Below, piece by piece: positions 18,546-26,392 of a stretch of 60,995 bases of DNA (positions are counted from its first letter, which is position 1; each line of letters starts with the position of its first letter). Both the position numbers and the translations under genes were made by a program. Origin of the DNA: Rhodopseudomonas palustris. GTDB lineage: Bacteria > Pseudomonadota > Alphaproteobacteria > Rhizobiales > Xanthobacteraceae. The notes beneath the pieces were generated by a model, which saw nothing but the letters and a program-made list of their open reading frames with translations, had not been told where the DNA came from and ran no database searches. The stretch covers positions 1 through 60,995 of the forward strand of contig NZ_QYYD01000030.1 in the NCBI RefSeq assembly GCF_003591005.1. Direction: 5' to 3'.

Positions 18546-19171
18546 TCGCGTTCGCTCGCCAGCGCGTTGATCGCCGCCGCCGCCATCGCGCTGCCGCCGC
18601 GGCGGCCGCGGACCACGACGCAGGGCACGGGCGCAGCTTCGAGCAGCGCCTCTTTGGACTCCGCGGCGCCGACGAAGCCGACCGGAATGCCGATGATCGC
18701 GGCGGGCTTCGGCGCGCCGGGCTCGGCCAAGATTTCGAGCAGGCGAAACAGCGCCGTCGGCGCGTTGCCGATCGCCACCACGGCGCCGTCCAGCCGCGCG
18801 CGCCATAGTTCGAGCGCGGCGGCCGAGCGCGTCGTGTTCATTGCGGCGGCGAGCGCGGGCACGCGCGGGTCGCTCAGCGTGCAGATCACCTCGTTGTCGG
18901 CCGGCAGTCGTTTGCGGGTCACGCCATTCGCCACCATCTGCGCATCGCACAGGATCGGCGCGCCGGCCCGCAGCGCGGCGCGGCCGGCGGCGACGAAGTC
19001 ACCGCTGAACACGATGTCGTCGGCGACATCGACCATGCCGCTGGCATGAATGATCCGCACGGCGATGATTTCGGCATCGGGCGCGAAGCGTTCGAGCCTG
19101 GCCTCGGCGCGGATAATGGCAAAGGACTGCCGATAGATCGCGTCGCCGTTCGTCTCGTAGGCGTAATTCAT
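18542..19171 (-). CDS. cobH: Precorrin-8X methylmutase
   Basis: 209-residue enzyme shifting the C11 methyl to C12 and forming hydrogenobyrinate. Recognisable parts are AIYRQSFAIIRAEARLERF, ARIIHASGMVD-type text (VRIIHASGMVDVADDIVFSG) with the active-site His, VANGVTRKRLP, VAIGNAPTALFRLLE and IIGIPVGFVGAAESKEAL. The ATG at 19171 overlaps the stop of the upstream CobN-like fragment gene (ATGA), so both are translated from the riboswitch-controlled message. Confidence 0.97.
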   Translation of the reverse strand: MNYAYETNGDAIYRQSFAIIRAEARLERFAPDAEIIAVRIIHASGMVDVADDIVFSGDFVAAGRAALRAGAPILCDAQMVANGVTRKRLPADNEVICTLSDPRVPALAAAMNTTRSAAALELWRARLDGAVVAIGNAPTALFRLLEILAEPGAPKPAAIIGIPVGFVGAAESKEALLEAAPVPCVVVRGRRGGSAMAAAAINALASERE

Positions 19172-19716
19172 CGCGCTTCTCCGCGGATTGGTTCGAGGAC
19201 CGCGGCCGGCCCGTCGAGCCATGGCTCGATCGACAGGCCGGCAGACAGCGACAATTGGGTGAGCACCGCGCGGGCGGAGCGCGCATCCGGACGGCGGCAG
19301 AGCGCGCCGAGCCGGCGCAGCGTGGTGCGCGGCATGTTCGACAAGCCCTCCAACGCCGGATCGGTTTGGTCCGCACTGCCGACGATCGCGAGCGCGACAT
19401 TGCGCGCCCGGGCCAGCTCGGCGAGGGGCGCGATGTCGCTCTGTCCGTCGCTTATGTCCGGCGGCAGGTGGATCAGAACACCGCGCGCAATGCCGATCGC
19501 GGCGCTGAGCTGCCCGATTTGATACGGCGAGAGGCGCCGCAGGTTGGCCATATACAGACCGGGCAGGTTGCGGCCTGCGCCGTGCCATGCCTGCGCATAG
19601 CGGGCCAGTTCGGCATCGGAACCGGCGATCACCACGAGATCGGCAGGGCGCGCAGTCGCGGACGCCGGATCGCATCCGCCGTGCTCGTCCGAGCTGACAA
19701 TCGAGAGCGGCATCAC
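19168..19716 (-). CDS. Stand-alone CobN N-terminal-domain-like protein
   Basis: 182 residues, first gene after the cobalamin riboswitch and coupled to cobH by ATGA. The reading ADLVVIAGSDAELARYAQAW, LPGLYMANLRRLS, then ALAIVGSADQTDPALEGLSN and LRRLGALCRRPDARSARAVL follows the order of conserved positions in the first 150-180 residues of the cobaltochelatase subunit CobN (about 1200 residues). Everything C-terminal is absent, including the tetrapyrrole-binding and catalytic parts. The start may be GTG 19716 or ATG 19713. It could be a degraded cobN, or a retained domain with its own role. Assigned by motif reading only; a full cobN is not in the window. Confidence 0.6.
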   Translation of the reverse strand: MMPLSIVSSDEHGGCDPASATARPADLVVIAGSDAELARYAQAWHGAGRNLPGLYMANLRRLSPYQIGQLSAAIGIARGVLIHLPPDISDGQSDIAPLAELARARNVALAIVGSADQTDPALEGLSNMPRTTLRRLGALCRRPDARSARAVLTQLSLSAGLSIEPWLDGPAAVLEPIRGEAR

Positions 19717-19835
19717 GCCGTGTCCGTCGGTTGATCACCGCGCGTTGCGATGATGCGAAACCGGCGAACGGACCTGCACTCCGAACGGCCGAACTTCACC
19801 CCGGAACACCCCGCCCGGAATGGCGTCAATCAGCA

Positions 19836-20018
19836 GGCGACGGCAGGTCTCCTGGCTCACGGGTCGTCGCCAGCGCAGCCTTCCCGGAGAAATCCAGTGG
19901 CATGTTGCGATGGCTCGCCGTTCACAGTTGCGGGGGCAGCTTCGGCGCGCCGCATCCAGGCTGGATGGCGGCTTCCGATATTCCCTCTTAGTCCCGTCCG
20001 AAGACAGGAACCGTCGGC
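19836..20018 (-). ncRNA. Cobalamin (AdoCbl) riboswitch
   Basis: On the minus strand, in order: the upstream GGTTCC element (20013-20008) with TAAGAGGGAA, the highly conserved core CCCCCGCAACTGTGAA (19936-19921), and the B12 box AGCCAGGAGACCTGCC (about 19857-19842). These are the diagnostic pieces of the cobalamin riboswitch in correct order and spacing. It lies about 120 bp upstream of the CobN-like/cobHIJ transcription unit, so it should repress that unit when adenosylcobalamin is high. No clear U-tract terminator follows, which suggests translational control. Confidence 0.94.
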
Positions 20019-20024
20019 GCAGCG

Positions 20025-20054
20025 ATGTTTGATCTGAAAACCGCAGGGTGTCAA
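20025..20054 (-). promoter_or_regulatory. Possible promoter of the riboswitch/cob unit
   Basis: Minus-strand TTGACA (20054-20049) is a perfect -35 hexamer, with a weak CAAACA about 17 bases downstream and the riboswitch beginning shortly after. It lies in the 426-bp gap after tcuB. The -10 match is poor, so this is tentative. Confidence 0.35.
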
Positions 20055-20142
20055 TCGAGCTTCGGATCGAGGCCGCGACCGCGACGTCTCGATTTTTTCG
20101 ACCGCGCTTGCGATGGATCAAGACGAGCGTGGCAATCGCCAA

Positions 20143-21267
20143 TCAGTCGCGGCGTTTGCCGGGAAGTCGCTTGGCCGCTTGTGCCTCGGCCGCGGCGCGC
20201 AGCAGCGCGGCTGCCCTGAACGGCGCGTGGATCGCCTTGGTGAACGGCAGCGCCATGAAGAAGCCAAACACCAGACCCAGATGCAGGATCAGCAGCCCGC
20301 CCATCGCCGCCGTGTCGCGCAGCCCCAGCAGGGCGAGCCCGCTGAGCGTGACGACGCCCAGCAGGATCAGGAACGCGACGTTGAGCTGCACTTCGTGGGG
20401 ATCAGACGGCTGCTTGTCGGCACGGCGCTCGATCGTCAGCAGGCCGCCGATCCCGGCCAACATCGCGATGCCGCCGCCCGTGCCGAGCAGCACCGGCAGA
20501 CTCGTCAATGGGTAGGGCGCGAGCCAGCCAAAGCTGTGGTGGTAGATCGATGCGGTGATGGTCGACAGCACGGTGCCGAGGAAGCCGGCGACCATGACGT
20601 GGTGGGCGATCCGGCGTTGCTGCGATGGGCGCTCGTCAACATCGTTGCAGCCCGGTCCGCCGCCGCCGAGATGGCGCAGCGTGACAATATCGCTCAGCGC
20701 CGGACGCAATGCGCGCAGGATCGCGCCCGCCGGCAGCGGCGGTGCGATCCCGCGCCAGTAGCGTAGCGTCGCCAGCGCGATGCACAGCACCGCCCACAGC
20801 AGCGACAGGCCGGCGGCGCCGGCCATCAACGGCCACGGCAGCACGCGATAAAACGCGCCCGGGCTGCCATCGCCGGTGAGCAACGCAGCGGGTGAGGTCG
20901 ATAGCAAGACGGCGGTCAGCGTGAACAGCAGGGCCATGCCGACGACGAGGACGATGCTCAACATCGGCCGGAGGAAGGCGCGGCCCAGCGCAGAAGGCCA
21001 CAGGTAGTCCGCGTAGGATTGCTGTCGTACCGCGGCCAGCGTCGCCGGCAGATTGATGGCGAAGGGATGCGGCGGCGCGTATTGGCAGGCGCTCCAGCAG
21101 CCGCGGCAGTTGTGGCAGAGATTGGACAGATAGCTCAGATCGCTGAGCTCGAAGCGATGCTGATTGTCGATCGCCGGGAACACCGGACACAGGCCGTCGC
21201 AATACATGCAGGCGGTGCAGATCCGCAGCTGCCGTTGGGCTTCCGCGGTGAGATCAACGGATGACAT
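20143..21267 (-). CDS. TcuB-like Fe-S/heme membrane protein (C-terminal half of CobZ)
   Basis: 374 residues. Two ferredoxin-like cysteine motifs lie near the N-terminus: CTACMYCDGLCPVFP (about 17-31) and CHNCRGCWSACQYAPPH (about 51-67), for two Fe-S clusters. About six membrane helices follow with internal His residues suited to heme b (HHVMVAGFLG, YHHSFGW). This is the architecture of TcuB and of the C-terminal part of Rhodobacter CobZ, a flavin/Fe-S/heme enzyme replacing CobG in precorrin-3B formation. It overlaps tcuA-like by 14 bp and sits directly before the cob riboswitch. The context favours the CobZ role over tricarballylate oxidation. Confidence 0.86.
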   Translation of the reverse strand: MSSVDLTAEAQRQLRICTACMYCDGLCPVFPAIDNQHRFELSDLSYLSNLCHNCRGCWSACQYAPPHPFAINLPATLAAVRQQSYADYLWPSALGRAFLRPMLSIVLVVGMALLFTLTAVLLSTSPAALLTGDGSPGAFYRVLPWPLMAGAAGLSLLWAVLCIALATLRYWRGIAPPLPAGAILRALRPALSDIVTLRHLGGGGPGCNDVDERPSQQRRIAHHVMVAGFLGTVLSTITASIYHHSFGWLAPYPLTSLPVLLGTGGGIAMLAGIGGLLTIERRADKQPSDPHEVQLNVAFLILLGVVTLSGLALLGLRDTAAMGGLLILHLGLVFGFFMALPFTKAIHAPFRAAALLRAAAEAQAAKRLPGKRRD

Positions 21268-22576
21268 GGCGCGCGGCCTCCTCTCCGGCGAGGCGGCCGA
21301 TCACGGCTGCCAGCGTAAGGCCGAGCCCGGCGAGATAGCCTCGGCGCAGCACGTTGGCGGCCATGATCATGCCGGCGGCGAACAGGGTGTCGTTGGTGCG
21401 ACCATCAGTCCACACGACACGCAGCCGGTCGTCCACTGCGACGCCATGATGGACGAAAGTGATGCCGGCCCGCATCGGATAGGCGGCGAACGGCGCACGC
21501 GTGACCGGGCGCGCGCTGGTGGTCGGAGCGGCGTTGAACTCTGCCACCGCCGCTTCGAGCGTCGCCGGATTGCAGTCGAGCGCGGCGGCGAGAGCCGCGA
21601 TCGACTTGGCCTCGATCGGCGCAAAGGCCTGCGGCGCGGCGCGTTGCAGCCCGTCGGCATCGAGGATGAGGTAAGCGGTCTGTCGATCGCACGCCGCGAT
21701 CCGCGGGCCCCAGCGGGCATAGTGCGTCGGCTTCTGGCCGGCGCCGGCGGCGTCGATGCGCGCGCCGGAGGCGTCCACCACCATGCCATGGGGGATCGCG
21801 GTGATGCGGGTGACGATGCCGCCATCAAACCGCGGACCGCGCGCGTCGACGGCCACCATATGACACACGGTCGGATCGCCGGACGCCTGAGCGCCCATCG
21901 CAAGGAGACGATCGAGCAACCGGCCATCGGCATAACGCGTACCGCGGATCATAAGGCCGTCGCCCGCCGCGCCGTAATGCGTTGTGAGCCACGCGGGATC
22001 GGCGCCGGGACTGCCGGCGCAAACGATCACGCGGCGAGCCTGGATCGTCGCAGCATTTTCCCCGCCGCTGCCGAGATCGACTCTCCATCCGCTGGTGCTT
22101 TCGCGCAGGGCGGTGACAGAAGTGTCGTTGCTGATCATGATCCCCAATGCGGCTGCCGTCCGATACAGCGCGTTGATCATCGCCTTGCCGCCGCCAAGCG
22201 GAAACACGGTGCGACGCGAATAGGGCACGACGCCGAGCGACGGCGTTTGCATCGTCACGCCATTCTCCATCAGCCACGGCACCAGCGTTTCGGAGCCGGC
22301 GACCAGGCGTTCTGCCAAGGTGCGGTCGCCGACGCCCCCGGCGACGCCATCGAGTTCGGCGAGGAATTCGGCCGACTGATAGCTGCCGGGTGCGAACGGC
22401 GTCGGTTCGGGATGAACCACGCGGAAGTTCCGGGCGTGGCGCGCGTTCCCGCCACGCAGAGCGGCAGGCGCATTGTCGAGCAGGTGCACCGACGCCCCGA
22501 TGCGCCTTGCAGCGATCGCCGCACACAGCCCGGCGATGCCGCCGCCGACGACCACGATCTGGTTCTCAGAATTCAC
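21254..22576 (-). CDS. TcuA-like FAD dehydrogenase (N-terminal half of CobZ)
   Basis: About 440 residues. The N-terminal dinucleotide fold IVVVGGGIAGLCAAIAARRI binds FAD. GGNARHARNFRVVHPE and, later, TLFAAGMIMAANVLRRGYLA match the TcuA/CobZ flavoprotein family of the fumarate-reductase superfamily. GTG at 22576 with GAGG upstream was chosen; an in-frame ATG at 22642 would add 22 residues. It forms a two-gene unit with the Fe-S/heme gene downstream. In Rhodobacter capsulatus the two parts are fused as CobZ; here they are separate. Tricarballylate dehydrogenase is the alternative. Confidence 0.85.
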   Translation of the reverse strand: MNSENQIVVVGGGIAGLCAAIAARRIGASVHLLDNAPAALRGGNARHARNFRVVHPEPTPFAPGSYQSAEFLAELDGVAGGVGDRTLAERLVAGSETLVPWLMENGVTMQTPSLGVVPYSRRTVFPLGGGKAMINALYRTAAALGIMISNDTSVTALRESTSGWRVDLGSGGENAATIQARRVIVCAGSPGADPAWLTTHYGAAGDGLMIRGTRYADGRLLDRLLAMGAQASGDPTVCHMVAVDARGPRFDGGIVTRITAIPHGMVVDASGARIDAAGAGQKPTHYARWGPRIAACDRQTAYLILDADGLQRAAPQAFAPIEAKSIAALAAALDCNPATLEAAVAEFNAAPTTSARPVTRAPFAAYPMRAGITFVHHGVAVDDRLRVVWTDGRTNDTLFAAGMIMAANVLRRGYLAGLGLTLAAVIGRLAGEEAARHVIR

Positions 22577-23118
22577 CGCGCCCTCGGATGCCCCATTGAG
22601 CTGCGCATCGCTGGCGGGCCGCCGGACGAGGTTCCGCGGCAAACTGATGCTGAATATCGTCTTAGGACGCGCATTCGCCGACTTGTCAATCCGCGAAGGT
22701 AATCAGATCTTTTGTCCGAAGGTGGATAGCGGGGCCGGCAATCGGCCTTGCTGCGCGCCATTGAAGAATAGCGACCACCGAGAAATTGCGCCGCTCGACA
22801 GTTGACGATCTGCAATTTCGTTTAGATCGATGGCCGCCGGTGAACCCGACTCCGAGCCCATCGGTCGAGATCAACGTCGCTGGTATCGACGTATGCCGCC
22901 TGCACTTGGAATGGCGGGCGGTGGTACTTTCGTGTGGTGGGCCAGGATAGTTTTGAATTAGTCAATCACTAAGCTGAGTATTCTTTGCGCAGATGATAGT
23001 TATTTGAGTTTGAGGCGGTGGGTTCGCGACATTAGCGTTCGAGTACTTCATCACGAACAGATGGCGAAGCAGCCATGCCCATGCCGGCTGTCGTATTTTT
23101 TGCGAGCACCAGAGACCC
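22577..23118. other. Intergenic region upstream of tcuA-like and flavodoxin genes
   Basis: About 540 bp without a gene. It must hold the divergent promoters of the tcuA-like gene and the flavodoxin gene. The part at 22945-23015 is conspicuously AT-rich (for example TTTTGAATTAGTCAATCA) against the GC-rich background, consistent with a regulated promoter for flavodoxin. No certain operator was recognised, and no second cobalamin riboswitch was seen. Confidence 0.5.
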
Positions 23119-23601
23119 ATGAGCGTCAACGTTATTTTCGGTTCCGATGCCGGAACCACCAAGGCGGTCGCGAACCGCATCGCCAAGCACACCAATGGCC
23201 GTGCCATCGACATCAAGGCAGCGAGCCCTGCCGACTTCGAAAATTGTTCACTGCTGATCCTCGGGACGCCGACCTACGGCGCCGGCGATCTGCAGGCGGA
23301 TTGGGAGGCGCATCTCGACAAGCTCACCGGAGCTCGGCTGGGCGGGAAGAAGGTGGCGCTGTTCGGTACGGGCGATCAGGTGAGCTATCCGGATTGTTTT
23401 GTCGATGCGATGGGCGTGCTGTACGATTTGGTCGTCGAGCAAGGAGCCACGATCGTCGGCTTTACCCCAACGTCGGGCTACGATCACACGGGGTCGAAGG
23501 CGGAACGCGATGGCCAGTTCGTCGGCTTGCCGCTGGATCAGGACAACCAGTCATCGAAAACCGAAAAGAGGATCACGGCATGGGTCAGCGGGCTGATCTG
23601 A
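23119..23601 (+). CDS. fldA: Flavodoxin
   Basis: 160-residue cytosolic FMN electron carrier of the long-chain type. The FMN phosphate loop is VIFGSDAGTTKAVANRIA at the N-terminus. LILGTPTYGAGDLQADWE carries the aromatic stacking loop, and ALFGTGDQVSYPDCFVDAMG is the 90s loop with the flavin-stacking Tyr. Such flavodoxins replace ferredoxin under iron limitation or feed nitrogenase. It overlaps by 22 bp the downstream DUF2023 gene, so the two are co-translated. Confidence 0.95.
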   Translation: MSVNVIFGSDAGTTKAVANRIAKHTNGRAIDIKAASPADFENCSLLILGTPTYGAGDLQADWEAHLDKLTGARLGGKKVALFGTGDQVSYPDCFVDAMGVLYDLVVEQGATIVGFTPTSGYDHTGSKAERDGQFVGLPLDQDNQSSKTEKRITAWVSGLI

Positions 23602-24011
23602 GCAGCCCGGTGCTGCAGATCTTCAATCACCATCTTTACGAGCTTTCGAAAGGGATGCGCCCGCTGGCGTTGATGACGATGACGGTCGAGGCGGCAGCGC
23701 CGGTGATTGCCCGCCTTCAGAGCCGGGGCATCGCCCACCATGTCCATGAGGCATGCCCCGACCGCGTCAATGTCGTGTTCGGGAGCCGATTGGCGGTCCA
23801 GGTGGTAAGCAGCTTCATGGTCGGACCGTTATGCGGCTTGTCCGCCGAGCATGATTTTATGCTCGGCGTTCTGCTCGGTTATGATCGGGAGATGCAGTGC
23901 GTGCGTTTTCTCGAACGGCGAAGTGATCGCGCGGAGCCGGAAGACGCTTCGATGCGGTCGCTCGCGCAGACGTTCACCCTGCTCGAGGAGCCGAGGAGTC
24001 TAGCGCTCTAA
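23580..24011 (+). CDS. DUF2023 family protein
   Basis: 143 residues that match, from memory of the family, the small DUF2023 proteins: VLQIFNHHLYELSKGMRPLA near the start, VNVVFGSRLAVQVV in the middle, and LSAEHDFMLGVLLGYDREMQ then CVRFL near the end. Members have no established function and are commonly found beside a flavodoxin gene, as here, where the reading frames overlap by 22 bp. That suggests a flavodoxin partner or maturation/regulatory factor. Confidence 0.8.
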   Translation: MGQRADLSSPVLQIFNHHLYELSKGMRPLALMTMTVEAAAPVIARLQSRGIAHHVHEACPDRVNVVFGSRLAVQVVSSFMVGPLCGLSAEHDFMLGVLLGYDREMQCVRFLERRSDRAEPEDASMRSLAQTFTLLEEPRSLAL

Positions 24012-24129
24012 GGGGGCCGGGTTGCGGCCGGCGCTTTTCAACCCAGGCGGCACGTCCGACTCCACCGCCGGATGCAAGCTTTCCCAGGCTGCCATTGGGC
24101 AAGTGGCGTCCGGCGCCATGGTGCAGCTG

Positions 24130-25608
24130 TCAGCCCCAGCTCTGCAGCTTGCGCAGCTGCGGCGTCTTCTTGTGCTGGTGGATGGCCATGCGGCCGAGCA
24201 GATTGTCGAGCTCGGTGATCGCCTTGAACAGATAAGGGCCCTTGTTGAGCATCACGCATTCGGCACGCGCCGCCATCGCGGCGTCGGTCATTTCGCCGCG
24301 CGATGGCGTGCCTTTCTTGACGAGCTGCTCGAGCACCTGCGTGGCCCAGATCACCGGGACGTGCGCGGCTTCGCCGATCCACAGGATCTCCTCCTGCATC
24401 TCGGCGAGGCGAGCGAAGCCGATCTCGACCGCGAGATCGCCGCGCGCGATCATCACCGCGGTCGGCTGCTGACCGGCGGCCTGCACCAGAATGTCGGGCA
24501 GGTTGGCGACGGCTTCCGGCGTCTCGATCTTCAGCACCAGCGCCAGCTTGCGCCAATCGTCGGGGCGGCGTTCGGCGAGAGCGGCCTGCAGCGTCTCGAC
24601 ATCGGCGACCGACTGCACGAACGAAAACTCGATGCCATCGGCGTGCTCGGCGACGAAATCGAGATCGTCGCGGTCCTTGGCGGTGAGGGCCGGAATGTCG
24701 AGCAGCGTGTCGGGGAAGTTGAGGCCCTTCTCCGGCTTCAGTCGCAGCCCCTTGTCGGAGGTGGAGGTGACGCGTCCGATCAGGCCCCATGCGGTTTTGC
24801 GTTCGATCCGGATGCACAGCTTGCCGTCGTCGACGAACACCCGGGCGCCGACCGCGCTGTTGATCAAGGGATCGCTCAGGGTGCATTCGATCGCGAAATG
24901 CTCCTCGGCGAGATCGATGCGGTGGAATGAGCCTTCAGCCACGATGGCGATCAGGTCGCCGGTGAGGATGCGCTCGCGGCCCTCTGGAACGCGCGCCGCA
25001 CCGGTGCGGATTTTCGGGCCTGCGATGTCCATCAGGATCTTCATCCGGTGCCCGGTGGCTTCCTCGGCAACGTGGAGATGGTTGATCATGCGCTGCCACG
25101 CCGCGGCGTCGTCATGGGCGCAATTGATCCGCACCGCCTCCACCTTGCGTTCGGCGAGACGGAGCATGAAAGACGGGTCGTCGGCGGCCTCGCTCGGGCA
25201 TGTGACCAGCAGGGCGGTGGAGCGGCCACTGGCCGGCGCGCCGAACAGTTCCTCGCTGCGCTGGGCCAGTTCGTGCTCACCGGCGAAGAATTGCCGTGGC
25301 GAGGGGCGCACCGTTTGAGGCTCGCCGCAGAGCTGGCTGAGCGTGGCGCGGACGGCATGCAGCGTCGGCATCACCCGGCTCTCCAGCCGGCCGAGCGACG
25401 ACAGGCCGAGCGCCGCAAGCGAGCGCTGCAGAGGCCGTACATCGTGGCGGCGCAGCGCAAGATAATGCGCCAGATTGGCGGCGCTGGAGCCGAAACCCTG
25501 CCGCGTGATCTTGTCGGCCCAGGCTTCGATCCGCGGGCGGCTGTCCGCCTCGACGTCGGCGATCAGCCGGTCGAGCTTCTGCTTGAGGTGATCGATTTCG
25601 GTCGACAT
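24130..25608 (-). CDS. Atypical pyruvate kinase-like protein
   Basis: 492 residues. The first 130 are an N-terminal extension (helical, Arg/Leu-rich) not found in classical pyruvate kinase. The barrel follows with KILMDIAGPKIRTG, GLNFPDTLLDIPAL, ALVLKIETPEAVANLPDIL (catalytic Lys and metal-binding Glu), MIARGDLAVEIG (metal-binding Asp) and IWATQVLEQLVKKG. The usual MLSGETA near the barrel end is replaced by MLNKGPY, and the C-terminal allosteric domain is missing. Start at ATG 25608; the frame runs on to 25770 without conserved sequence. It is likely a phosphoenolpyruvate enzyme of the superfamily, but classical kinase activity is uncertain. Confidence 0.78.
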   Translation of the reverse strand: MSTEIDHLKQKLDRLIADVEADSRPRIEAWADKITRQGFGSSAANLAHYLALRRHDVRPLQRSLAALGLSSLGRLESRVMPTLHAVRATLSQLCGEPQTVRPSPRQFFAGEHELAQRSEELFGAPASGRSTALLVTCPSEAADDPSFMLRLAERKVEAVRINCAHDDAAAWQRMINHLHVAEEATGHRMKILMDIAGPKIRTGAARVPEGRERILTGDLIAIVAEGSFHRIDLAEEHFAIECTLSDPLINSAVGARVFVDDGKLCIRIERKTAWGLIGRVTSTSDKGLRLKPEKGLNFPDTLLDIPALTAKDRDDLDFVAEHADGIEFSFVQSVADVETLQAALAERRPDDWRKLALVLKIETPEAVANLPDILVQAAGQQPTAVMIARGDLAVEIGFARLAEMQEEILWIGEAAHVPVIWATQVLEQLVKKGTPSRGEMTDAAMAARAECVMLNKGPYLFKAITELDNLLGRMAIHQHKKTPQLRKLQSWG

Positions 25609-25799
25609 GGCGGGCTCGCTTGATCGGGCGCGGCCGGAACGAACCGCGTCAGCCCGCTCTAGGAGCCGTCGATGTAACGCCTGTGACAGCGAGACGGCCC
25701 GGGTCTGCGACCTTATGCGCAAGGCAACTGGCGCTGCTGCGGCTCCGTCCACAGCCGCCCGGGCTGCCACGCTTGACGGCGATGGCGCAGGTGGCCTGA

Positions 25800-26180
25800 A
25801 TGCGCCATCCCTGTGAACCCAAGGCGCTCGCTTTGTCCGTCACCATATTCGGCATCAAGAATTGCGACACCATGAAGAAGGCGCGTGCCTGGCTCGACGC
25901 CCACGGCATCGCGTACGACTTCCACGACTACAAGACAGCCGGGATCGACAAGGCGCACCTGACGCGCTGGGCCGAGCAAGTCGGTTGGGAGACGTTGCTC
26001 AATCGCGCCGGCACTACCTTCCGCAAGCTGCCCGACGCCGACAAGGACGGGCTGACGGCGGCCAAGGCGATTGCCCTGATGCTGGCGCAACCGTCGATGA
26101 TCAAGCGCCCCGTGCTGCAGAAGGGCACGAAGCTATTGGTGGGGTTCCGGCCGGACGCCTACGCCGAGGTGTTCAGCTAG
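25800..26180 (+). CDS. Spx/ArsC (YffB-like) family protein
   Basis: 126 residues. A thioredoxin-fold ArsC/Spx domain begins TIFGIKNCDTMKKARAWLDA and includes GIAYDFHDYKTAGIDKAHL and the end motif SMIKRPVLQKGTKLLVGF, the usual YffB arrangement with the conserved Arg after IKRP. Only one Cys (NCDTM) is present in the loop, so arsenate reduction by a Cys pair is unlikely. The first 11 residues from ATG 25800 are non-conserved; TTG 25833 is an alternative start. Confidence 0.88.
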   Translation: MRHPCEPKALALSVTIFGIKNCDTMKKARAWLDAHGIAYDFHDYKTAGIDKAHLTRWAEQVGWETLLNRAGTTFRKLPDADKDGLTAAKAIALMLAQPSMIKRPVLQKGTKLLVGFRPDAYAEVFS

Positions 26181-26218
26181 GGCTTGATTTTGCGCCGGAT
26201 TGGCGCATTTTTGTCGCC

Positions 26219-26392
26219 ATGAGCAAACGTGAGACAGAGTCCGGAAAGTACGTGCGGTTCGTCGCGCCTACGCGGTCCAACCAGGCCGCGACCAAGGTTA
26301 CGATCCTGCAGCCGAAGAAGCGGCCGACGTCTGCGTCCTTGAGCGAAATCCGCAAGGCAGTGCGCGAAGTTCATGGCGCGACGCGCAAATAG
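26219..26392 (+). CDS. Small basic protein of a two-gene cassette
   Basis: 57 residues, Lys/Arg-rich (MSKRETESGKYVRFVAPTRS at the start, then TASLSEIRKAVREVHG-like text near the end). Its last 20 bases overlap the 215-residue gene that follows, so it is real by context rather than by homology. No domain was recognised. It could be an antitoxin-like or nucleic-acid-binding partner of the downstream protein. Confidence 0.55.
   Translation: MSKRETESGKYVRFVAPTRSNQAATKVTILQPKKRPTSASLSEIRKAVREVHGATRK

Noticed and set aside
20113-20766. Plus-strand frame overlapping the riboswitch and tcuB-like gene
   Set aside because: Low-complexity Gln/Arg product with no domain; it lies antisense to a convincing Fe-S/heme protein.
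22643-22960. Second cobalamin riboswitch upstream of the tcuA-like gene
   Set aside because: No B12 box or CCGCAACTG core was found on the relevant strand.
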